In this document: positions 8,514 through 18,750 of the stretch, piece after piece
How positions within the stretch are numbered: position 1 is the stretch's first letter
Layout: each line of letters opens with the position of its first letter
NCBI RefSeq assembly: GCF_003585925.1
Contig: NZ_NRJH01000023.1
Span: 1 to 64,000, forward strand
Origin: Psittacicella melopsittaci
GTDB lineage: Bacteria; Pseudomonadota; Gammaproteobacteria; Enterobacterales; Psittacicellaceae
Direction of reading: 5' to 3'
DNA length: 64,000 bases
The notes under the pieces: model-generated
What the model saw: the letters and a program-made list of their open reading frames with translations, nothing else
Told to the model about the DNA's origin: nothing
Database searches by the model: none
Position numbers and translations under genes: made by a program

Positions 8514-9443
8514 ATGTTTAATATAAAGCAATTTGACGAGCAAAATATTAATCATGAAGCTAATTGCCTATGGAAACCCCAATATCAGAGTTTTATAGGT
8601 AAATATTTACTTCAAGATTTAGAAAATATTGATACTACAATTGCTAACTTGATCCAAATTAATCCAAGTAAAGCTAGTGAGTTAAATAATTTTGTCGGCT
8701 CCAAAGTTGTGGTGAACAAGTATAACAACCTTGTCAACTGGCAAGATAGTTTTACTGCGATGGTTGATTTTACGCAAGCACGCACGCCAACAACCCTAGA
8801 CCAAATTTTATTGCTTGAACACGAGCCTGTTTTTACCCAAGGTATAAATGGCAGTCCTGAGCATGTGTTAAACAATCGCTTTAACATTCCTGTGCTTCAA
8901 GCTGATCGTGGCGGGCAAGTAACCTACCATGGACCAAGACAACAAATTATTTACTTACTCATTGACTTTGAAAGAAAAAAACATGAATTTGCCGCCTTTG
9001 ATGTTAAATTCTATGCTCGTAATATAGTTACAGCAATGGAAAATGCGGTTGTAAATGTTTTAACTCATTTAGGGATGAGCAATGTGCATGCTAAACCAGA
9101 TGCACCTGGAATCTATGTAAATGAGAAAAAAATATCGTCTCTTGGTTTAAAAGTTACACGTCATGGTACTTACCATGGTATAGCTATTAATTTGGATATG
9201 GACTTAGAACCATTCCATAGTATTAATCCATGTGGTTATGCAGGACTAGAAATGTGCAATGTAACTGATTATGTAGATGTACAGGCACTAGTAAAACATG
9301 GCTTAATTTCTCTAGATCAAGTAGCAACTATTACGCACGAAGACCTTTTTAACATTCTTCAAACCGTTATTAGTGAATATTTTGTAAGTTACATTGTTAA
9401 TTGCTTTGCATATACTAAAGTTTATGATGGCAATAACCTATAA
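8514..9443 (+). CDS. lipB: Octanoyltransferase LipB with an N-terminal extension
   Basis: Transfers octanoate from acyl carrier protein to lipoyl domains, the first step of lipoate synthesis. The catalytic core begins near residue 95: LLLEHEPVFTQG, then RGGQVTYHGPRQQIIYLL, then the KISSLGLKV Lys motif and INPCGYAGLEM with the catalytic Cys. At 309 residues it is almost 100 longer than E. coli LipB (213); the extra part is the first 80 or so residues, which has no recognised domain. Start at the ATG after TTGAGG. It is followed 27 bp later by lipA, the next enzyme of the pathway. Confidence 0.93.
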   Translation: MFNIKQFDEQNINHEANCLWKPQYQSFIGKYLLQDLENIDTTIANLIQINPSKASELNNFVGSKVVVNKYNNLVNWQDSFTAMVDFTQARTPTTLDQILLLEHEPVFTQGINGSPEHVLNNRFNIPVLQADRGGQVTYHGPRQQIIYLLIDFERKKHEFAAFDVKFYARNIVTAMENAVVNVLTHLGMSNVHAKPDAPGIYVNEKKISSLGLKVTRHGTYHGIAINLDMDLEPFHSINPCGYAGLEMCNVTDYVDVQALVKHGLISLDQVATITHEDLFNILQTVISEYFVSYIVNCFAYTKVYDGNNL

Positions 9444-9470
9444 AGAAATATAAGGTAAAGATTAAAAATT

Positions 9471-10484
9471 ATGGGTAAAGAGTTTAGAATGGAACGAGGA
9501 GTTCAGTATCGTGATGCTGCTAAAACTTCTATCATTCCAGTAAAAAATATCGATCCGAATCAAGAGTTTTTAAAAAAACCTGATTGGTTAAAAATTAAAA
9601 TCCCAGCTGATAGTGAACGTATTCGCGAAATTAAAAGTGCACTAAGAAAGAACTCTCTTCACTCAGTTTGTGAAGAAGCTTCTTGTCCTAACTTACACGA
9701 ATGTTTTAGTCACGGTACGGCAACATTTATGATCCTAGGGGCAATCTGTACTCGTAGATGTCCTTTCTGTGATGTTGCCCATGGTAAACCTCTACCACCA
9801 GATGCTGAAGAACCAATTAAACTAGCGCAAACTGTAAAAGACATGCGTCTAAAATACGTGGTTATTACATCTGTTGACCGTGATGACTTACGTGACGGTG
9901 GGGCTAACCACTACGCGCAAGTAGTATCAGAAGTAAGACGTTTAAATCCGGGAATTAAAGTAGAAACTCTAGTACCTGATTTTAGAGGTCACATTGACCG
10001 TGCTTTAGATGAACTATCTGTAGCACCACCAGATGTATTCAACCATAACTTAGAAAACGTACCACGTTTATACCGTGATATACGTCCAGGGGCTAACTAT
10101 GAGAAATCTTTAGAATTACTACGTAAATTTAAAGAGAGATTCCCAGAAATCCCAACTAAATCTGGTTTAATGGTTGGTCTTGGTGAAACTAACGAAGAAT
10201 TATTCCAAGTAATGCGTGATTTACGTGCTAATGGTGTAACCATGATTACTATTGGTCAATACTTACAACCTTCACGTTATCACTACCCAGTACAAAGATA
10301 TGTTCCACCTTCAGAATTCGAAGAAATTCGTAGATACGCTCTCGAATTAGGTTTTGAACATGCGGCCGTAGGTGCATTTGTACGTTCTTCATATCATGCT
10401 GACTTACAAGCAAAAGATATAGTTAAAAACGAATTAAATGACCCTACCGCTCCTGTACTAAATGTAAAAATTACTGAGCTTTAA
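9471..10484 (+). CDS. lipA: Lipoyl synthase LipA
   Basis: Radical-SAM enzyme that inserts two sulfur atoms into protein-bound octanoate. The 337-residue protein has both iron-sulfur cluster motifs: the auxiliary cluster Cys set in [12 protein letters not shown] and the radical-SAM CxxxCxxC in [45 protein letters not shown] and the C-terminal [12 protein letters not shown] (with the conserved RSSY that binds the auxiliary cluster) are all intact. Slightly longer than E. coli LipA (321) at its N terminus. It follows lipB with a short gap and no terminator, and ends at an intrinsic terminator. Confidence 0.97.
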   Translation: MGKEFRMERGVQYRDAAKTSIIPVKNIDPNQEFLKKPDWLKIKIPADSERIREIKSALRKNSLHSVCEEASCPNLHECFSHGTATFMILGAICTRRCPFCDVAHGKPLPPDAEEPIKLAQTVKDMRLKYVVITSVDRDDLRDGGANHYAQVVSEVRRLNPGIKVETLVPDFRGHIDRALDELSVAPPDVFNHNLENVPRLYRDIRPGANYEKSLELLRKFKERFPEIPTKSGLMVGLGETNEELFQVMRDLRANGVTMITIGQYLQPSRYHYPVQRYVPPSEFEEIRRYALELGFEHAAVGAFVRSSYHADLQAKDIVKNELNDPTAPVLNVKITEL

Positions 10485-10491
10485 TATCTCT

Positions 10492-10521
10492 AGGATCGTC
10501 AACTTTGACGATCCTTCTTTT
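10492..10521 (+). terminator. Intrinsic terminator of the lipB-lipA unit
   Basis: AGGATCGTCA, an ACTT loop and TGACGATCCT are followed by TCTTTTAT. It ends about 11 bases before the hemW start codon. Confidence 0.85.
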
Positions 10522-10531
10522 ATCAAGAATT

Positions 10532-11710
10532 ATGATCACTAGTTTACCCCCATTAAGTTTATACATCCATATTCCTTGGTGTGTACAAAAGTGCCCTTAT
10601 TGTGATTTTAATAGTCATGGGATTAAAGCCAAATCTATCGATAGTAAAGGTTATTCTCCCGAACAAGAACTAATTCCAGAAGACGACTATGTAAAGCATT
10701 TACTTTTAGATTTACAAGCTGATCTAAAATATGTCCAAGGTCGAGAAATTTCTTCGATTTTTATTGGTGGGGGCACGCCTTCGATTTTAACTCCTCAAGC
10801 TATTAGTAAAATTCTTCAAGGGGTACAAGAATATGTCCCTCTCAAACAAAACTGTGAAATTACCATGGAAGCTAATCCAGGCACAGTAGACCAAGAAAAG
10901 TTCAATGGTTTTGTTGCTGCAGGAGTTAATCGATTATCTATAGGTATTCAAAGCTTTAATCCTGAGCACTTAAAAGTCTTAGGACGAATCCACGATCCCG
11001 AACAAGCAAAAAATGCCGTACAAGCGGCTTTTAAGGCTGGTTTTAAGCGTGTAAATGTAGATCTAATGTTTGGCTTACCTGAGCAAAGCATTACCCAAGC
11101 TCTGAGTGATTTAGAGCAGGCTATAGCTTTAAATCCAACCCATCTGTCTTGGTATCAGCTAACTATAGAACCTCATACCTTATTTGCTTCGCGCCCACCT
11201 ACATTACCCGAAAGCGATTATATTTGGGAAATAGAAGTAGCAGGAAAAAAGCTATTACAACAAGCAGGTTTTAACCAGTATGAAGTAAGTGCCTATGCCA
11301 AAGCAAATAATCAGTGTGAACATAATTTACACTATTGGCAATTTCATGATTACTTGGGCATAGGTTGTGGAGCTGCAGGTAAAATTACAAATATTTCTGG
11401 TATTATTCGTACCATGAAAACTAAACATCCTGCAGGCTATCTTAAAGGCAACTATTTAAATAGTGTCGAAAAAGTAAAACATGAGCATTATTTATTTGAA
11501 TACTTTTTAAATAGATTTAGACTTTTTACTCCTGTTAGCAAACAAGAATTTACTTTGAGCACAGGCTTACCTAGTGCAGTTGCCGAGCAAGCTTTAGCCA
11601 AACATCTTGCCAATGGTAATATTCGTGATCTAGGTCAAGCATGGGAACTAACTCCACAAGGGCATAATTTTCTCAATTCGATCCTCGAAGACTTAATTCC
11701 TGAAGACTAA
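10532..11710 (+). CDS. hemW: Heme chaperone HemW (radical SAM, CPO-like)
   Basis: HemW proteins bind heme and are related to the oxygen-independent coproporphyrinogen oxidase HemN but lack its activity. The ATG at 10532 gives 392 residues starting close to the cluster motif CVQKCPYCDFNSHG (CxxxCxxC); an upstream start would place the coding sequence inside the lipA terminator. Further motifs are IFIGGGTPSILTP, the EANPG strand, RLSIGIQSF and the HemW-type HDYLGIGCGAAGK near residue 280. It is not in an operon with an RdgB-like gene as often seen elsewhere; rpiA follows after 55 bp. Confidence 0.9.
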   Translation: MITSLPPLSLYIHIPWCVQKCPYCDFNSHGIKAKSIDSKGYSPEQELIPEDDYVKHLLLDLQADLKYVQGREISSIFIGGGTPSILTPQAISKILQGVQEYVPLKQNCEITMEANPGTVDQEKFNGFVAAGVNRLSIGIQSFNPEHLKVLGRIHDPEQAKNAVQAAFKAGFKRVNVDLMFGLPEQSITQALSDLEQAIALNPTHLSWYQLTIEPHTLFASRPPTLPESDYIWEIEVAGKKLLQQAGFNQYEVSAYAKANNQCEHNLHYWQFHDYLGIGCGAAGKITNISGIIRTMKTKHPAGYLKGNYLNSVEKVKHEHYLFEYFLNRFRLFTPVSKQEFTLSTGLPSAVAEQALAKHLANGNIRDLGQAWELTPQGHNFLNSILEDLIPED

Positions 11711-11765
11711 AACGAGAAAATTAACTATAATATAGATATAACTTTAAACTATTTAGGTTAGTACC

Positions 11766-12404
11766 ATGAAAACACAAAATGAACTAAAAGAAATGGTTGC
11801 CCGTCAGGCTCTCGAATTTGTCCAACCAAACCAAGTCTTAGGCGTAGGATCTGGTTCTACTGTAGCTATCTTTATTAGTCTACTTCCAGAACTTCCGTTT
11901 AAAGTTGAGTATGCCGTGGCAGCTTCTAAAGAAAGTGAAGCAAACCTTGCTAAAGTGGGAGTTAAGGTTTTAGATGCCAATACAGTAACTTCCTTAGGTG
12001 TTTATATCGATGGTGCTGATGAAGTAACTCCAGAAGGTTATATGACCAAAGGGGGCGGAGCAGCCTTAACGCGAGAAAAAATTGTCGCTAGTTTAAGTGA
12101 AAACTTTGTTTGTATTGTTGACCAATCCAAAGAAGTAGCTAAACTAGGAAGTCAATTTGCGCTTCCTGTGGAAGTAATTCCTATGGCTCGCGAAGTTGTA
12201 AGCCGTGCCTTAACTGCTCTAGGTGGTAGACCTGTATATCGCGAAAACTGCATTACCGATAATGGTAATATTATTCTCGATGTACATGACTTTGTTATTG
12301 AAGATCCAGTAGCTATGGAGCAAACTATTAATAACATTCCTGGCGTAGTTTCGAACGGCATTTTTGCCCGTAATAAAGCAACTAAAGTACTAGTTGCCAA
12401 ATAA
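11766..12404 (+). CDS. rpiA: Ribose-5-phosphate isomerase A
   Basis: Interconverts ribose-5-phosphate and ribulose-5-phosphate in the pentose phosphate pathway. At 212 residues it is near the E. coli length (219). Signatures: VLGVGSGSTVA (phosphate loop), YIDGADEVTPEG with the catalytic Asp, MTKGGGAALTREKIVAS, and the C-terminal NNIPGVVSNGIFA. The ATG follows TTAGGTTAGTACC. The gene ends at a strong bidirectional terminator shared with ftsN. Confidence 0.96.
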   Translation: MKTQNELKEMVARQALEFVQPNQVLGVGSGSTVAIFISLLPELPFKVEYAVAASKESEANLAKVGVKVLDANTVTSLGVYIDGADEVTPEGYMTKGGGAALTREKIVASLSENFVCIVDQSKEVAKLGSQFALPVEVIPMAREVVSRALTALGGRPVYRENCITDNGNIILDVHDFVIEDPVAMEQTINNIPGVVSNGIFARNKATKVLVAK

Positions 12405-12447
12405 AAAAGAACTGTCTGCGTTTAATGCAGACAGTTCTTTTTTTTTT
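12405..12447. terminator. Bidirectional terminator between rpiA and ftsN
   Basis: The long stem AAGAACTGTCTGC / GCAGACAGTTCTT has a 7-nt loop, flanked by A and T runs. It overlaps the first bases of the ftsN stop codon. Confidence 0.9.
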
Positions 12448-13288
12448 AATTGCAAGTAAAGCTGTAATACCTTTGGATCCAACTTTTATCATTATCATTA
12501 AATGAACCTGAAATATGAAGCCAATATAGTTTATTATTATCAGCCGATACTTCAGCATTAGCTCGAGCAAACTGCTTTCTTGGGCTATTTTTTAGAAAAC
12601 TTATATATTTGCTGGCATCATTTTCATTTAAAAATGGACCACAAGTTAGAGTTAAACTAGGAGTTTCTTCTACACTTTGGGCTACTTTTTTACTTTCTTG
12701 TTCATTAGTTAATTGCTGTTGGTTAGCAGCATTTCTACTATTATTAAGATTTTGAGCTGTGTCCTTGTTCCCTGTAGTATCAATTGAACTTGGATCTACT
12801 ACCATTTCGGTATTTTCGTTGCTTACACTATTGCTAACTTGAGTTAAAGTTTGGCTCGGTAAGTTTAAAGAATTTCGTAGTTTATCAATAACTTCTTTTT
12901 GTTCTTTAGTTACCGCAACATAAGGTTTAGCAAAGTTTGGTAATTCTACAGGTTTAGGATTAAGAGTAAGTAAATTACTCGTATTTTCAAAATGATTAAT
13001 ATAGCTCCATACTTCACTAGGTACAGGAGGGGCTTGGACTACGCGTTTAACTACCTTATGATCCTGTGCCACTTTTTTCTGGTTTTTATAAATCCCACCT
13101 ACACATATCGCCATAATCACAATTACTACCGAAACTATTAGTAAGTCTTGGACTAATACCTGTCTTCCACCTATTTGAAACAAAGGCTTATTTAAAAACT
13201 TTATGGTTGCTATCCAAGTTTCGATAAAACTTTTAATCGTACGAAGAAAAATATTTTCCCGACGGCGATGCTTTTCTAAAAACTTCAT
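12446..13288 (-). CDS. ftsN: Candidate cell-division protein FtsN (single-pass, SPOR domain)
   Basis: A bitopic membrane protein: basic cytoplasmic N terminus of about 47 residues, one membrane helix at about 48-67, an Asn/Gln/Ser-rich periplasmic linker, and a C-terminal domain (about 214-280) that resembles a SPOR domain, which binds denuded glycan strands at the septum. The domain starts LTCGPF and ends FTCN; Cys216 and Cys279 match in position the disulfide pair of the E. coli FtsN SPOR domain. In E. coli priA and ftsN lie close together, and here the gene sits 11 bp downstream of priA, which supports the name. Length (280) is close to E. coli FtsN (319). Sequence similarity itself is weak, so another SPOR protein is possible. 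Confidence 0.72.
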   Translation of the reverse strand: MKFLEKHRRRENIFLRTIKSFIETWIATIKFLNKPLFQIGGRQVLVQDLLIVSVVIVIMAICVGGIYKNQKKVAQDHKVVKRVVQAPPVPSEVWSYINHFENTSNLLTLNPKPVELPNFAKPYVAVTKEQKEVIDKLRNSLNLPSQTLTQVSNSVSNENTEMVVDPSSIDTTGNKDTAQNLNNSRNAANQQQLTNEQESKKVAQSVEETPSLTLTCGPFLNENDASKYISFLKNSPRKQFARANAEVSADNNKLYWLHISGSFNDNDKSWIQRYYSFTCN

Positions 13289-13299
13289 GGTCTATTGCA

Positions 13300-15900
13300 T
13301 TAATTGAGATCATATGGATCTACATCTAAATAAAAAACTGGACGATATTTTTTATAAACTTCACTCTCTAAAAAATCTTGATTTAATTGTTTTAAGATTT
13401 CACTCCGAGCTTGTCTATCTTCTATTATAAAGTCAAGAACATATTTATGTAAATTATTTTGTTTACCTAATTCGTGCACACTAAGACTATAGTAAATTTC
13501 TTTGCTATAAGCTTTGACTTTTTGCTCGAGCATAGAATACAAATGGCTAATTAAATAATTGGCAATTTGATTATCAGCATGACGTATAGCAATATAAGCT
13601 TGACTGGTATAAGGAGGATAGGCTAAGCTTTGTCTTGCCTTAAGATACACCTTAGCAAAATGAAAATAGCTTAAAGTAATTAAGTCATGATAAATTTTTT
13701 CATGGGGAATAGCTGTTTGTAAAACAACTGTTCCAGGTTTATTTTCTCGCCCTGCTCTTCCTGCCACTTGCACATACAATTGAGCTAATCTTTCAGGAGC
13801 ACGATAATCATTACTTAACATAAGTCCATCAATATTTAGTAGAGCTACTAGAGTTACATCAGAAAAGTGGTGCCCTTTGGCAATCATTTGCGTACCTATT
13901 AAAATAGACCCTTTGGTTGTATGCGCTTTATAGAGATTTTCTTCTAAGGCTTGAGCATCTTTAGAAGTATCTCTATCTATGCGAATTACCTTATTAGCAT
14001 TATACATGGCACCACAAAGATTTTCTATTTGCTCAGTGCCTGCCCCTAAAGGTAAGAGCATGCTCGAATTACACTGCGGACAGTGATCAGGAAGATGAGA
14101 AAACCTTAAGCCACAATAATGACAATGAAGTTCATGGCGGCGGCGATGATAGGTTAGAGGACGATCACACTCAGGGCAAAGAAAGATATAGCCACAAGAA
14201 TCACAAACTAGTTGCGGAGCAAAGCCACGACGATTTAAGAAAAGCAGTACTTGATTACCTTGACTTAACTGCTCTTGCATTAACTCCCAAAGAGAAAGAG
14301 TAATACCTGCTTTATTTAAAAGCAATCTTTTATCTTCAACGCCGATAAAGTCTTGCTTGCGAATATCAAGAATTATGGTTTTATTTTCATGTTTGGCTTG
14401 GGCACGTCTGGTCAAAACTAAGTGCTTAAACTTGCCTAATTCAAGGTTATGTAAACTAGTAAAACTCGGAGTTGCCGAGCCCATAATTATCGGAATTCCT
14501 AAAGTACTTGCCCGTAAAATTGCTATATCACGAGCATTATAACGGAAATCATTTTGTTGCTTATAGGACGAATCATGCTCCTCATCAATTATAATGCAAC
14601 CTAGATTTTGCATAGGCATAAATATTGCCGAGCGCGTACCGATTAAAATCCCTACTTCTCCTTTTTGGCATTCGTAGATTATTTGGTTTTTAGTTTCATC
14701 ATCAACATTAGAGTGAATAATGTGTATCTTTACATTAAACCTATTTTTAAATCTATTTACCGTTTGCGGGGTTAAACCTATTTCTGGCACTAAAACCAAA
14801 CATGACTTACCTTGCAATAAATAGTGCTCAATTATTTGTAAGTATACTTCAGTTTTACCTGAGCCTGTAACTCCATCAAGTAAATAGGTTGTATAACCTA
14901 AGTTCTCGGTTACTTGTGCATATGCAGCTTGCTGTTGGCTATTTAAAACTAGTTTGTTATCTAGATTAATTAATTGGTTACGTCTTTGCTCTAAACTTAA
15001 GTCTTTAATTTGCGTAAACCAACTATTTTCTCGAGCTTTATAAGGTAGGAGATTAAATCTTTTACTTTGAATAATTTGTGTTTTTAGCTCGACTAGTTTA
15101 CTTTCTAAGAGAAATTGAAAGCCTTTGCTATTTTGATTAATCTTTGGTAAGTTACGACTTAGATCACTCAATTGAGCATAAAGAACTGGATCTAAGCTAA
15201 TTTGACTCTCTTGCCCCAAAGCAAACTCTTGCTCTAAGTATTGCCTTAATAACTCGCAAATAAGCAAATTCAGAAGTTGGCGTAAAATAGGTAAGGTAAT
15301 GCCTAGGTCTTTGAATTCTTGTTTTAATTGAGCAAAATGCTCTTGCTCAAGAGTTAAGAAAAAGTGCTGATTATAAAAATCAAGTAAACTTTTAAACTTA
15401 CTTAAACTACCTACTTCTTGGGCGCTTAAAGCAAATTCTTTTAGCCAATTTGCCAAATAATGCTTTTGCATCAAAGAGCTTAAATTTAGCTCGCTATTAT
15501 TTGCTTTATTCGCGAATAGCTTTAATAAAAGCTCTTCCACTTGAGGAGCAAAAGTATAGGCAAATAATGCAAAACTAGCCTCTTTAACCATAGGGTTGCG
15601 ATATAAAGGTGGTAATGCGGTAAATAAAGTATTACCTAAGCTCGAGACAAAATAGTTGCTGGCAAAGTTTAAGACTTTAAATAATTCTCCACCAAAATAC
15701 TGGCGATTGACTATGTGATGTACAGCTTTAATGCGTTTAAAGTTTGGGGTTACATGAGTTGCTACTACCACAGCATGAAGATCTCTGCCATTAAAATTTA
15801 CATAGACTATTCCCCCTACTTCAACCTCACCCATATGAGGTTCTACTTTGTAGGTAAATCTTTGATTTAAATTTACAGGTATAACAACTTCAATGTACAT
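13300..15900 (-). CDS. priA: Primosomal replication-restart helicase PriA
   Basis: DNA helicase that recognises stalled forks and reloads the replisome. Motifs in order: N-terminal DNA-binding part (VNLNQRFTYKV), Walker A GVTGSGKTEVYLQ (about residue 343), Walker B region IIDEEHDSSYKQQ, the PriA aromatic loop FRYNARDIA, GSATPS, the eight-Cys zinc module (CDSCGYIFLCPEC, CHYCG, CPQC), GTQMIAKGHHF and QVAGRAGR. At 866 residues it is about 130 longer than E. coli PriA (732); the excess lies mainly between the N-terminal domain and the helicase core, a Leu/Gln/Asn-rich region. It is upstream of ftsN in a likely two-gene unit. Confidence 0.95.
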   Translation of the reverse strand: MYIEVVIPVNLNQRFTYKVEPHMGEVEVGGIVYVNFNGRDLHAVVVATHVTPNFKRIKAVHHIVNRQYFGGELFKVLNFASNYFVSSLGNTLFTALPPLYRNPMVKEASFALFAYTFAPQVEELLLKLFANKANNSELNLSSLMQKHYLANWLKEFALSAQEVGSLSKFKSLLDFYNQHFFLTLEQEHFAQLKQEFKDLGITLPILRQLLNLLICELLRQYLEQEFALGQESQISLDPVLYAQLSDLSRNLPKINQNSKGFQFLLESKLVELKTQIIQSKRFNLLPYKARENSWFTQIKDLSLEQRRNQLINLDNKLVLNSQQQAAYAQVTENLGYTTYLLDGVTGSGKTEVYLQIIEHYLLQGKSCLVLVPEIGLTPQTVNRFKNRFNVKIHIIHSNVDDETKNQIIYECQKGEVGILIGTRSAIFMPMQNLGCIIIDEEHDSSYKQQNDFRYNARDIAILRASTLGIPIIMGSATPSFTSLHNLELGKFKHLVLTRRAQAKHENKTIILDIRKQDFIGVEDKRLLLNKAGITLSLWELMQEQLSQGNQVLLFLNRRGFAPQLVCDSCGYIFLCPECDRPLTYHRRRHELHCHYCGLRFSHLPDHCPQCNSSMLLPLGAGTEQIENLCGAMYNANKVIRIDRDTSKDAQALEENLYKAHTTKGSILIGTQMIAKGHHFSDVTLVALLNIDGLMLSNDYRAPERLAQLYVQVAGRAGRENKPGTVVLQTAIPHEKIYHDLITLSYFHFAKVYLKARQSLAYPPYTSQAYIAIRHADNQIANYLISHLYSMLEQKVKAYSKEIYYSLSVHELGKQNNLHKYVLDFIIEDRQARSEILKQLNQDFLESEVYKKYRPVFYLDVDPYDLN

Positions 15901-15921
15901 AACGAGAAATCCTAATAAAAT

Positions 15922-15951
15922 AAAAAGCGAGAAACTACTTTCTCGCTTTTT
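15922..15951. terminator. Intrinsic terminator between ppa and priA
   Basis: AAAAAGCGAGAAA, a CTAC loop and TTTCTCGCTTTTT; it acts at the end of ppa. Confidence 0.85.
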
Positions 15952-15960
15952 GCTTAAGAA

Positions 15961-16491
15961 TTATTTATTGTGGTAGCGGTTATAGCTATCAATAATTTCT
16001 TTTTCTGCTGAAGCTTTGTTTTCCCAAGCTTCAACTTTCACCCATTTACCTTTTTCAAGATCTTTATAGTGTTCGAAAAAGTGTTTAGTTTGTTCTTTTA
16101 GATACTCAGGGAAGTCTTCAACGTCTTGAATATCTTTATACATAGGTGCAATTTTTTCATGTGGAACAGCTAATACTTTAGCGTCTACACCTGACTCATC
16201 AGTCATTTTTAAAACACCTACTGCACGACAACGAATTACAGCACCGTGAACTAGAGGGAATGGAGTTAATACTAATACATCAACTGGGTCACCATCTAAT
16301 GATAAAGTTTGGTTAATAAAACCATAGTTTAATGGGTAAACCATAGCTGTACCAATAAAACGGTCACAGAATAATGCACCAGACTCTTTATCCACTTCAT
16401 ATTTAACAGGGTTAGTGTAAGCTGGAATTTCGATAACAACGTTAAAATCGTGAGGTAAATCTTTACCTGCAGGTACTTTTTCTAATAACAT
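15961..16491 (-). CDS. ppa: Inorganic pyrophosphatase
   Basis: Hydrolyses pyrophosphate and so drives biosynthetic reactions. The ATG at 16491 gives 176 residues, the exact E. coli length, and begins [13 protein letters not shown] as in the family. Family I signatures are present: [42 protein letters not shown] (catalytic Asp set) and [17 protein letters not shown]. Single gene between two terminators. Confidence 0.97.
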   Translation of the reverse strand: MLLEKVPAGKDLPHDFNVVIEIPAYTNPVKYEVDKESGALFCDRFIGTAMVYPLNYGFINQTLSLDGDPVDVLVLTPFPLVHGAVIRCRAVGVLKMTDESGVDAKVLAVPHEKIAPMYKDIQDVEDFPEYLKEQTKHFFEHYKDLEKGKWVKVEAWENKASAEKEIIDSYNRYHNK

Positions 16492-16567
16492 AAAAATCCT
16501 TATATTTATAAATACCAAACTGATATTAATGCCAATATTATAACACTAAAGCTCATTTTTTGGTAAA

Positions 16568-16602
16568 GAAAAAGAGGTTATGCATTGCATAACCTCTTTT
16601 AC
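16568..16602 (-). terminator. Terminator of the alpha ribosomal operon
   Basis: The near-perfect palindrome AAAAGAGGTTATGCA / TGCATAACCTCTTTT with flanking A/T runs lies 25 bases beyond the rplQ stop. Confidence 0.85.
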
Positions 16603-16626
16603 TTTTTTCGAATATTTTTTATTAAA

Positions 16627-16995
16627 TTATTTAGCTGATTTTTCAACTAATTCGATAACTGCCATAGGAGCAGCATCACCTGCACGGTAACCATTTTTAA
16701 GGATACGAGTGTAACCACCGTTACGCTCTTTAAATAATGGACCTAACACGTCGAATAATTTTTTCACAGCTTCTTTATTGTTACCTAAACGAGCATATGC
16801 TAAACGACGGTTTGCAGTTGTATCTTCTTTAGCTAAAGTGATTAGAGGTTCTACGTACATACGTAACTCTTTCGCTTTAGGTAAAGTAGTTTTAATAATC
16901 TCGTGTTCAACTAAAGCAATAGTTAAATTACGGAACAATGCCTTACGATGTGCACTATTGCGGTTTAGTTTACGACCAGTTTTAAGATGGCGCAT
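16627..16995 (-). CDS. rplQ: 50S ribosomal protein L17 (bL17)
   Basis: Large-subunit protein near the exit tunnel. The 122-residue sequence begins [19 protein letters not shown] and contains [18 protein letters not shown] and a C-terminal [23 protein letters not shown], as in all L17. It is the last gene of the alpha operon, 28 bp after rpoA, in the standard order. Confidence 0.98.
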   Translation of the reverse strand: MRHLKTGRKLNRNSAHRKALFRNLTIALVEHEIIKTTLPKAKELRMYVEPLITLAKEDTTANRRLAYARLGNNKEAVKKLFDVLGPLFKERNGGYTRILKNGYRAGDAAPMAVIELVEKSAK

Positions 16996-17023
16996 CTTTT
17001 ATAAAACTCCTAGTAAGCTGAAC

Positions 17024-18034
17024 TTACTTCTTAAGCTCTGCTGGTGGCCAGTTCATTAAGCGAGTACCTAATTGTAAACCGTGGTTTTTAAGTACATCTT
17101 TGATCTCATTTAAAGATTTACGACCTAAGTTAGGTGCTTTTAATAAGTCAACTTCGCTTTTCTGAACTAATTCACCAATATAGCGAATGTCTTCTGCTTT
17201 AAGACAGTTAGCTGAACGTACAGTTAACTCTAAAGCATCAACAGGTTCTAGTAAAATAGGTTCAAATTCAGGTTTCTTAACAGTTGGTTCTACTGGTTGT
17301 TCAATAGCTTTAAGATCAACGAATGGAACTAATTGTTGGTGTAAAATTGATGCCGCAAGACGAATTGCATCTTCAGGATCAATAGTACCGTTAGTTTGTA
17401 AAGTAATAGTTAATTTATCATAGTCGTTTGATTGACCATGACGAGCATTAGCTACTTCATAGTTAACTACTTTAACTGGAGCAAATTTTGCATCTAATAG
17501 GATAGTTTTAGAACCTAAAATGCTAATTTTTTGCTCAACACCTTGTTCGCGACGATCTTTAGCTGGTGAGTAACCAGTACCAGTCTGAATGCGTGCATGA
17601 ATACGAACTTCGGCTTTAGGAGAAGTTAGGTGACAAAGAACTAAATCTTTATTAATCACTTCAACACCTTCTACAGATGTTTCCATACTGTCAGCTCTTA
17701 AAGCACCTTGGCCACTTTTTGTGAATGTTACAACAACATCATTTACGCCTTCAGGTAGCTTAACTGCTAACTCTTGGAAATTTAGAAGAATGTTTAATAC
17801 ATCCTCTTGTACACCTTTAATAGTGCCGTATTCTTGCTGTATACCTTCAATACAAACTTCGGTAACAGCTGCACCAGGCATCACAGATAAGAGGATACGA
17901 CGTAAGCTGTTTCCTAACGTATGTCCAAAACCACGTTCTAATGGTTGTAGTGAAACTTTCGAAAAATATGGTTCTGCATATTCTTCAATATCTATCGTGG
18001 ATGGAGTAAGAAGTTCAATACTTTTCGAGTCCAT
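17024..18034 (-). CDS. rpoA: RNA polymerase alpha subunit
   Basis: Nucleates RNA polymerase assembly and contacts promoters and activators. The N-terminal domain has [23 protein letters not shown] and [12 protein letters not shown], used for dimerisation; the C-terminal domain (about 245-325) has [16 protein letters not shown] and [12 protein letters not shown], the UP-element-binding helix-hairpin-helix. 336 residues against 329 in E. coli; the extra residues lie in the interdomain linker (Glu/Pro/Val-rich). It is preceded by rpsD and followed by rplQ. Confidence 0.98.
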   Translation of the reverse strand: MDSKSIELLTPSTIDIEEYAEPYFSKVSLQPLERGFGHTLGNSLRRILLSVMPGAAVTEVCIEGIQQEYGTIKGVQEDVLNILLNFQELAVKLPEGVNDVVVTFTKSGQGALRADSMETSVEGVEVINKDLVLCHLTSPKAEVRIHARIQTGTGYSPAKDRREQGVEQKISILGSKTILLDAKFAPVKVVNYEVANARHGQSNDYDKLTITLQTNGTIDPEDAIRLAASILHQQLVPFVDLKAIEQPVEPTVKKPEFEPILLEPVDALELTVRSANCLKAEDIRYIGELVQKSEVDLLKAPNLGRKSLNEIKDVLKNHGLQLGTRLMNWPPAELKK

Positions 18035-18074
18035 AGAATCCTCTAAATATGAGATGGTTAAAGTTTCAGACTAA

Positions 18075-18710
18075 TTATTTAGAGTATAACTCGATAATTA
18101 ACTGTTCATTAATGATAATATCGGCAGGGATCTCTGAGCGTTCAGGAGCTGCTTTGAAAACGCCTTCCATTTTATCAGCATCTACGTCTAACCATGTAGC
18201 AGTTAAACGGTTTTTAGCTAATTCAAGAGCAGATTTAATACGCACTTGTTTTTTAGCTTTTTCACGAATTGAAACAACATCGCTTGCTTTTAATTGGTAA
18301 GAAGGGATGTTTACTACTTTACCGTTAACTAATACACTTTTGTGACTTACTAGTTGACGAGCTTCAGCACGAGTTGCAGCAAAGCCCATTCTATAAACTG
18401 TATTATCTAAACGACTTTCTAATAATTGTAATAAGTTCTCACCTGTATTACCTTTTAAGCGGTTAGCTTCAAAGTAATAGTTACGGAATTGACGTTCTAA
18501 AATACCGTATAGGCGACGAACTTTTTGTTTTTCACGTAATTGATTACCATAGTCAGATAAACGAGCTCTACGAGCACCGTGTTGACCAGGTGCAGTTTCT
18601 AAACGACCTTTCTTTAATTTATTTTCTAAACCACGTAAAGATGATTTAAGGAATAAATCTGTACCTTCACGACGGCTTAGTTTTACTTTAGGTCCTAAAT
18701 ATCTTGCCAT
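18075..18710 (-). CDS. rpsD: 30S ribosomal protein S4 (uS4)
   Basis: Primary 16S rRNA-binding protein and, in E. coli, translational repressor of the alpha operon. N terminus [19 protein letters not shown] and the S4 domain ([38 protein letters not shown]) are standard. 211 residues against 206. Its regulatory target, the leader before rpsM, is conserved in this window (19518-19586). Confidence 0.98.
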   Translation of the reverse strand: MARYLGPKVKLSRREGTDLFLKSSLRGLENKLKKGRLETAPGQHGARRARLSDYGNQLREKQKVRRLYGILERQFRNYYFEANRLKGNTGENLLQLLESRLDNTVYRMGFAATRAEARQLVSHKSVLVNGKVVNIPSYQLKASDVVSIREKAKKQVRIKSALELAKNRLTATWLDVDADKMEGVFKAAPERSEIPADIIINEQLIIELYSK

Positions 18711-18750
18711 TTTATGCTTTCTCCAATATTTCTACCGATAACGTTGTTAA

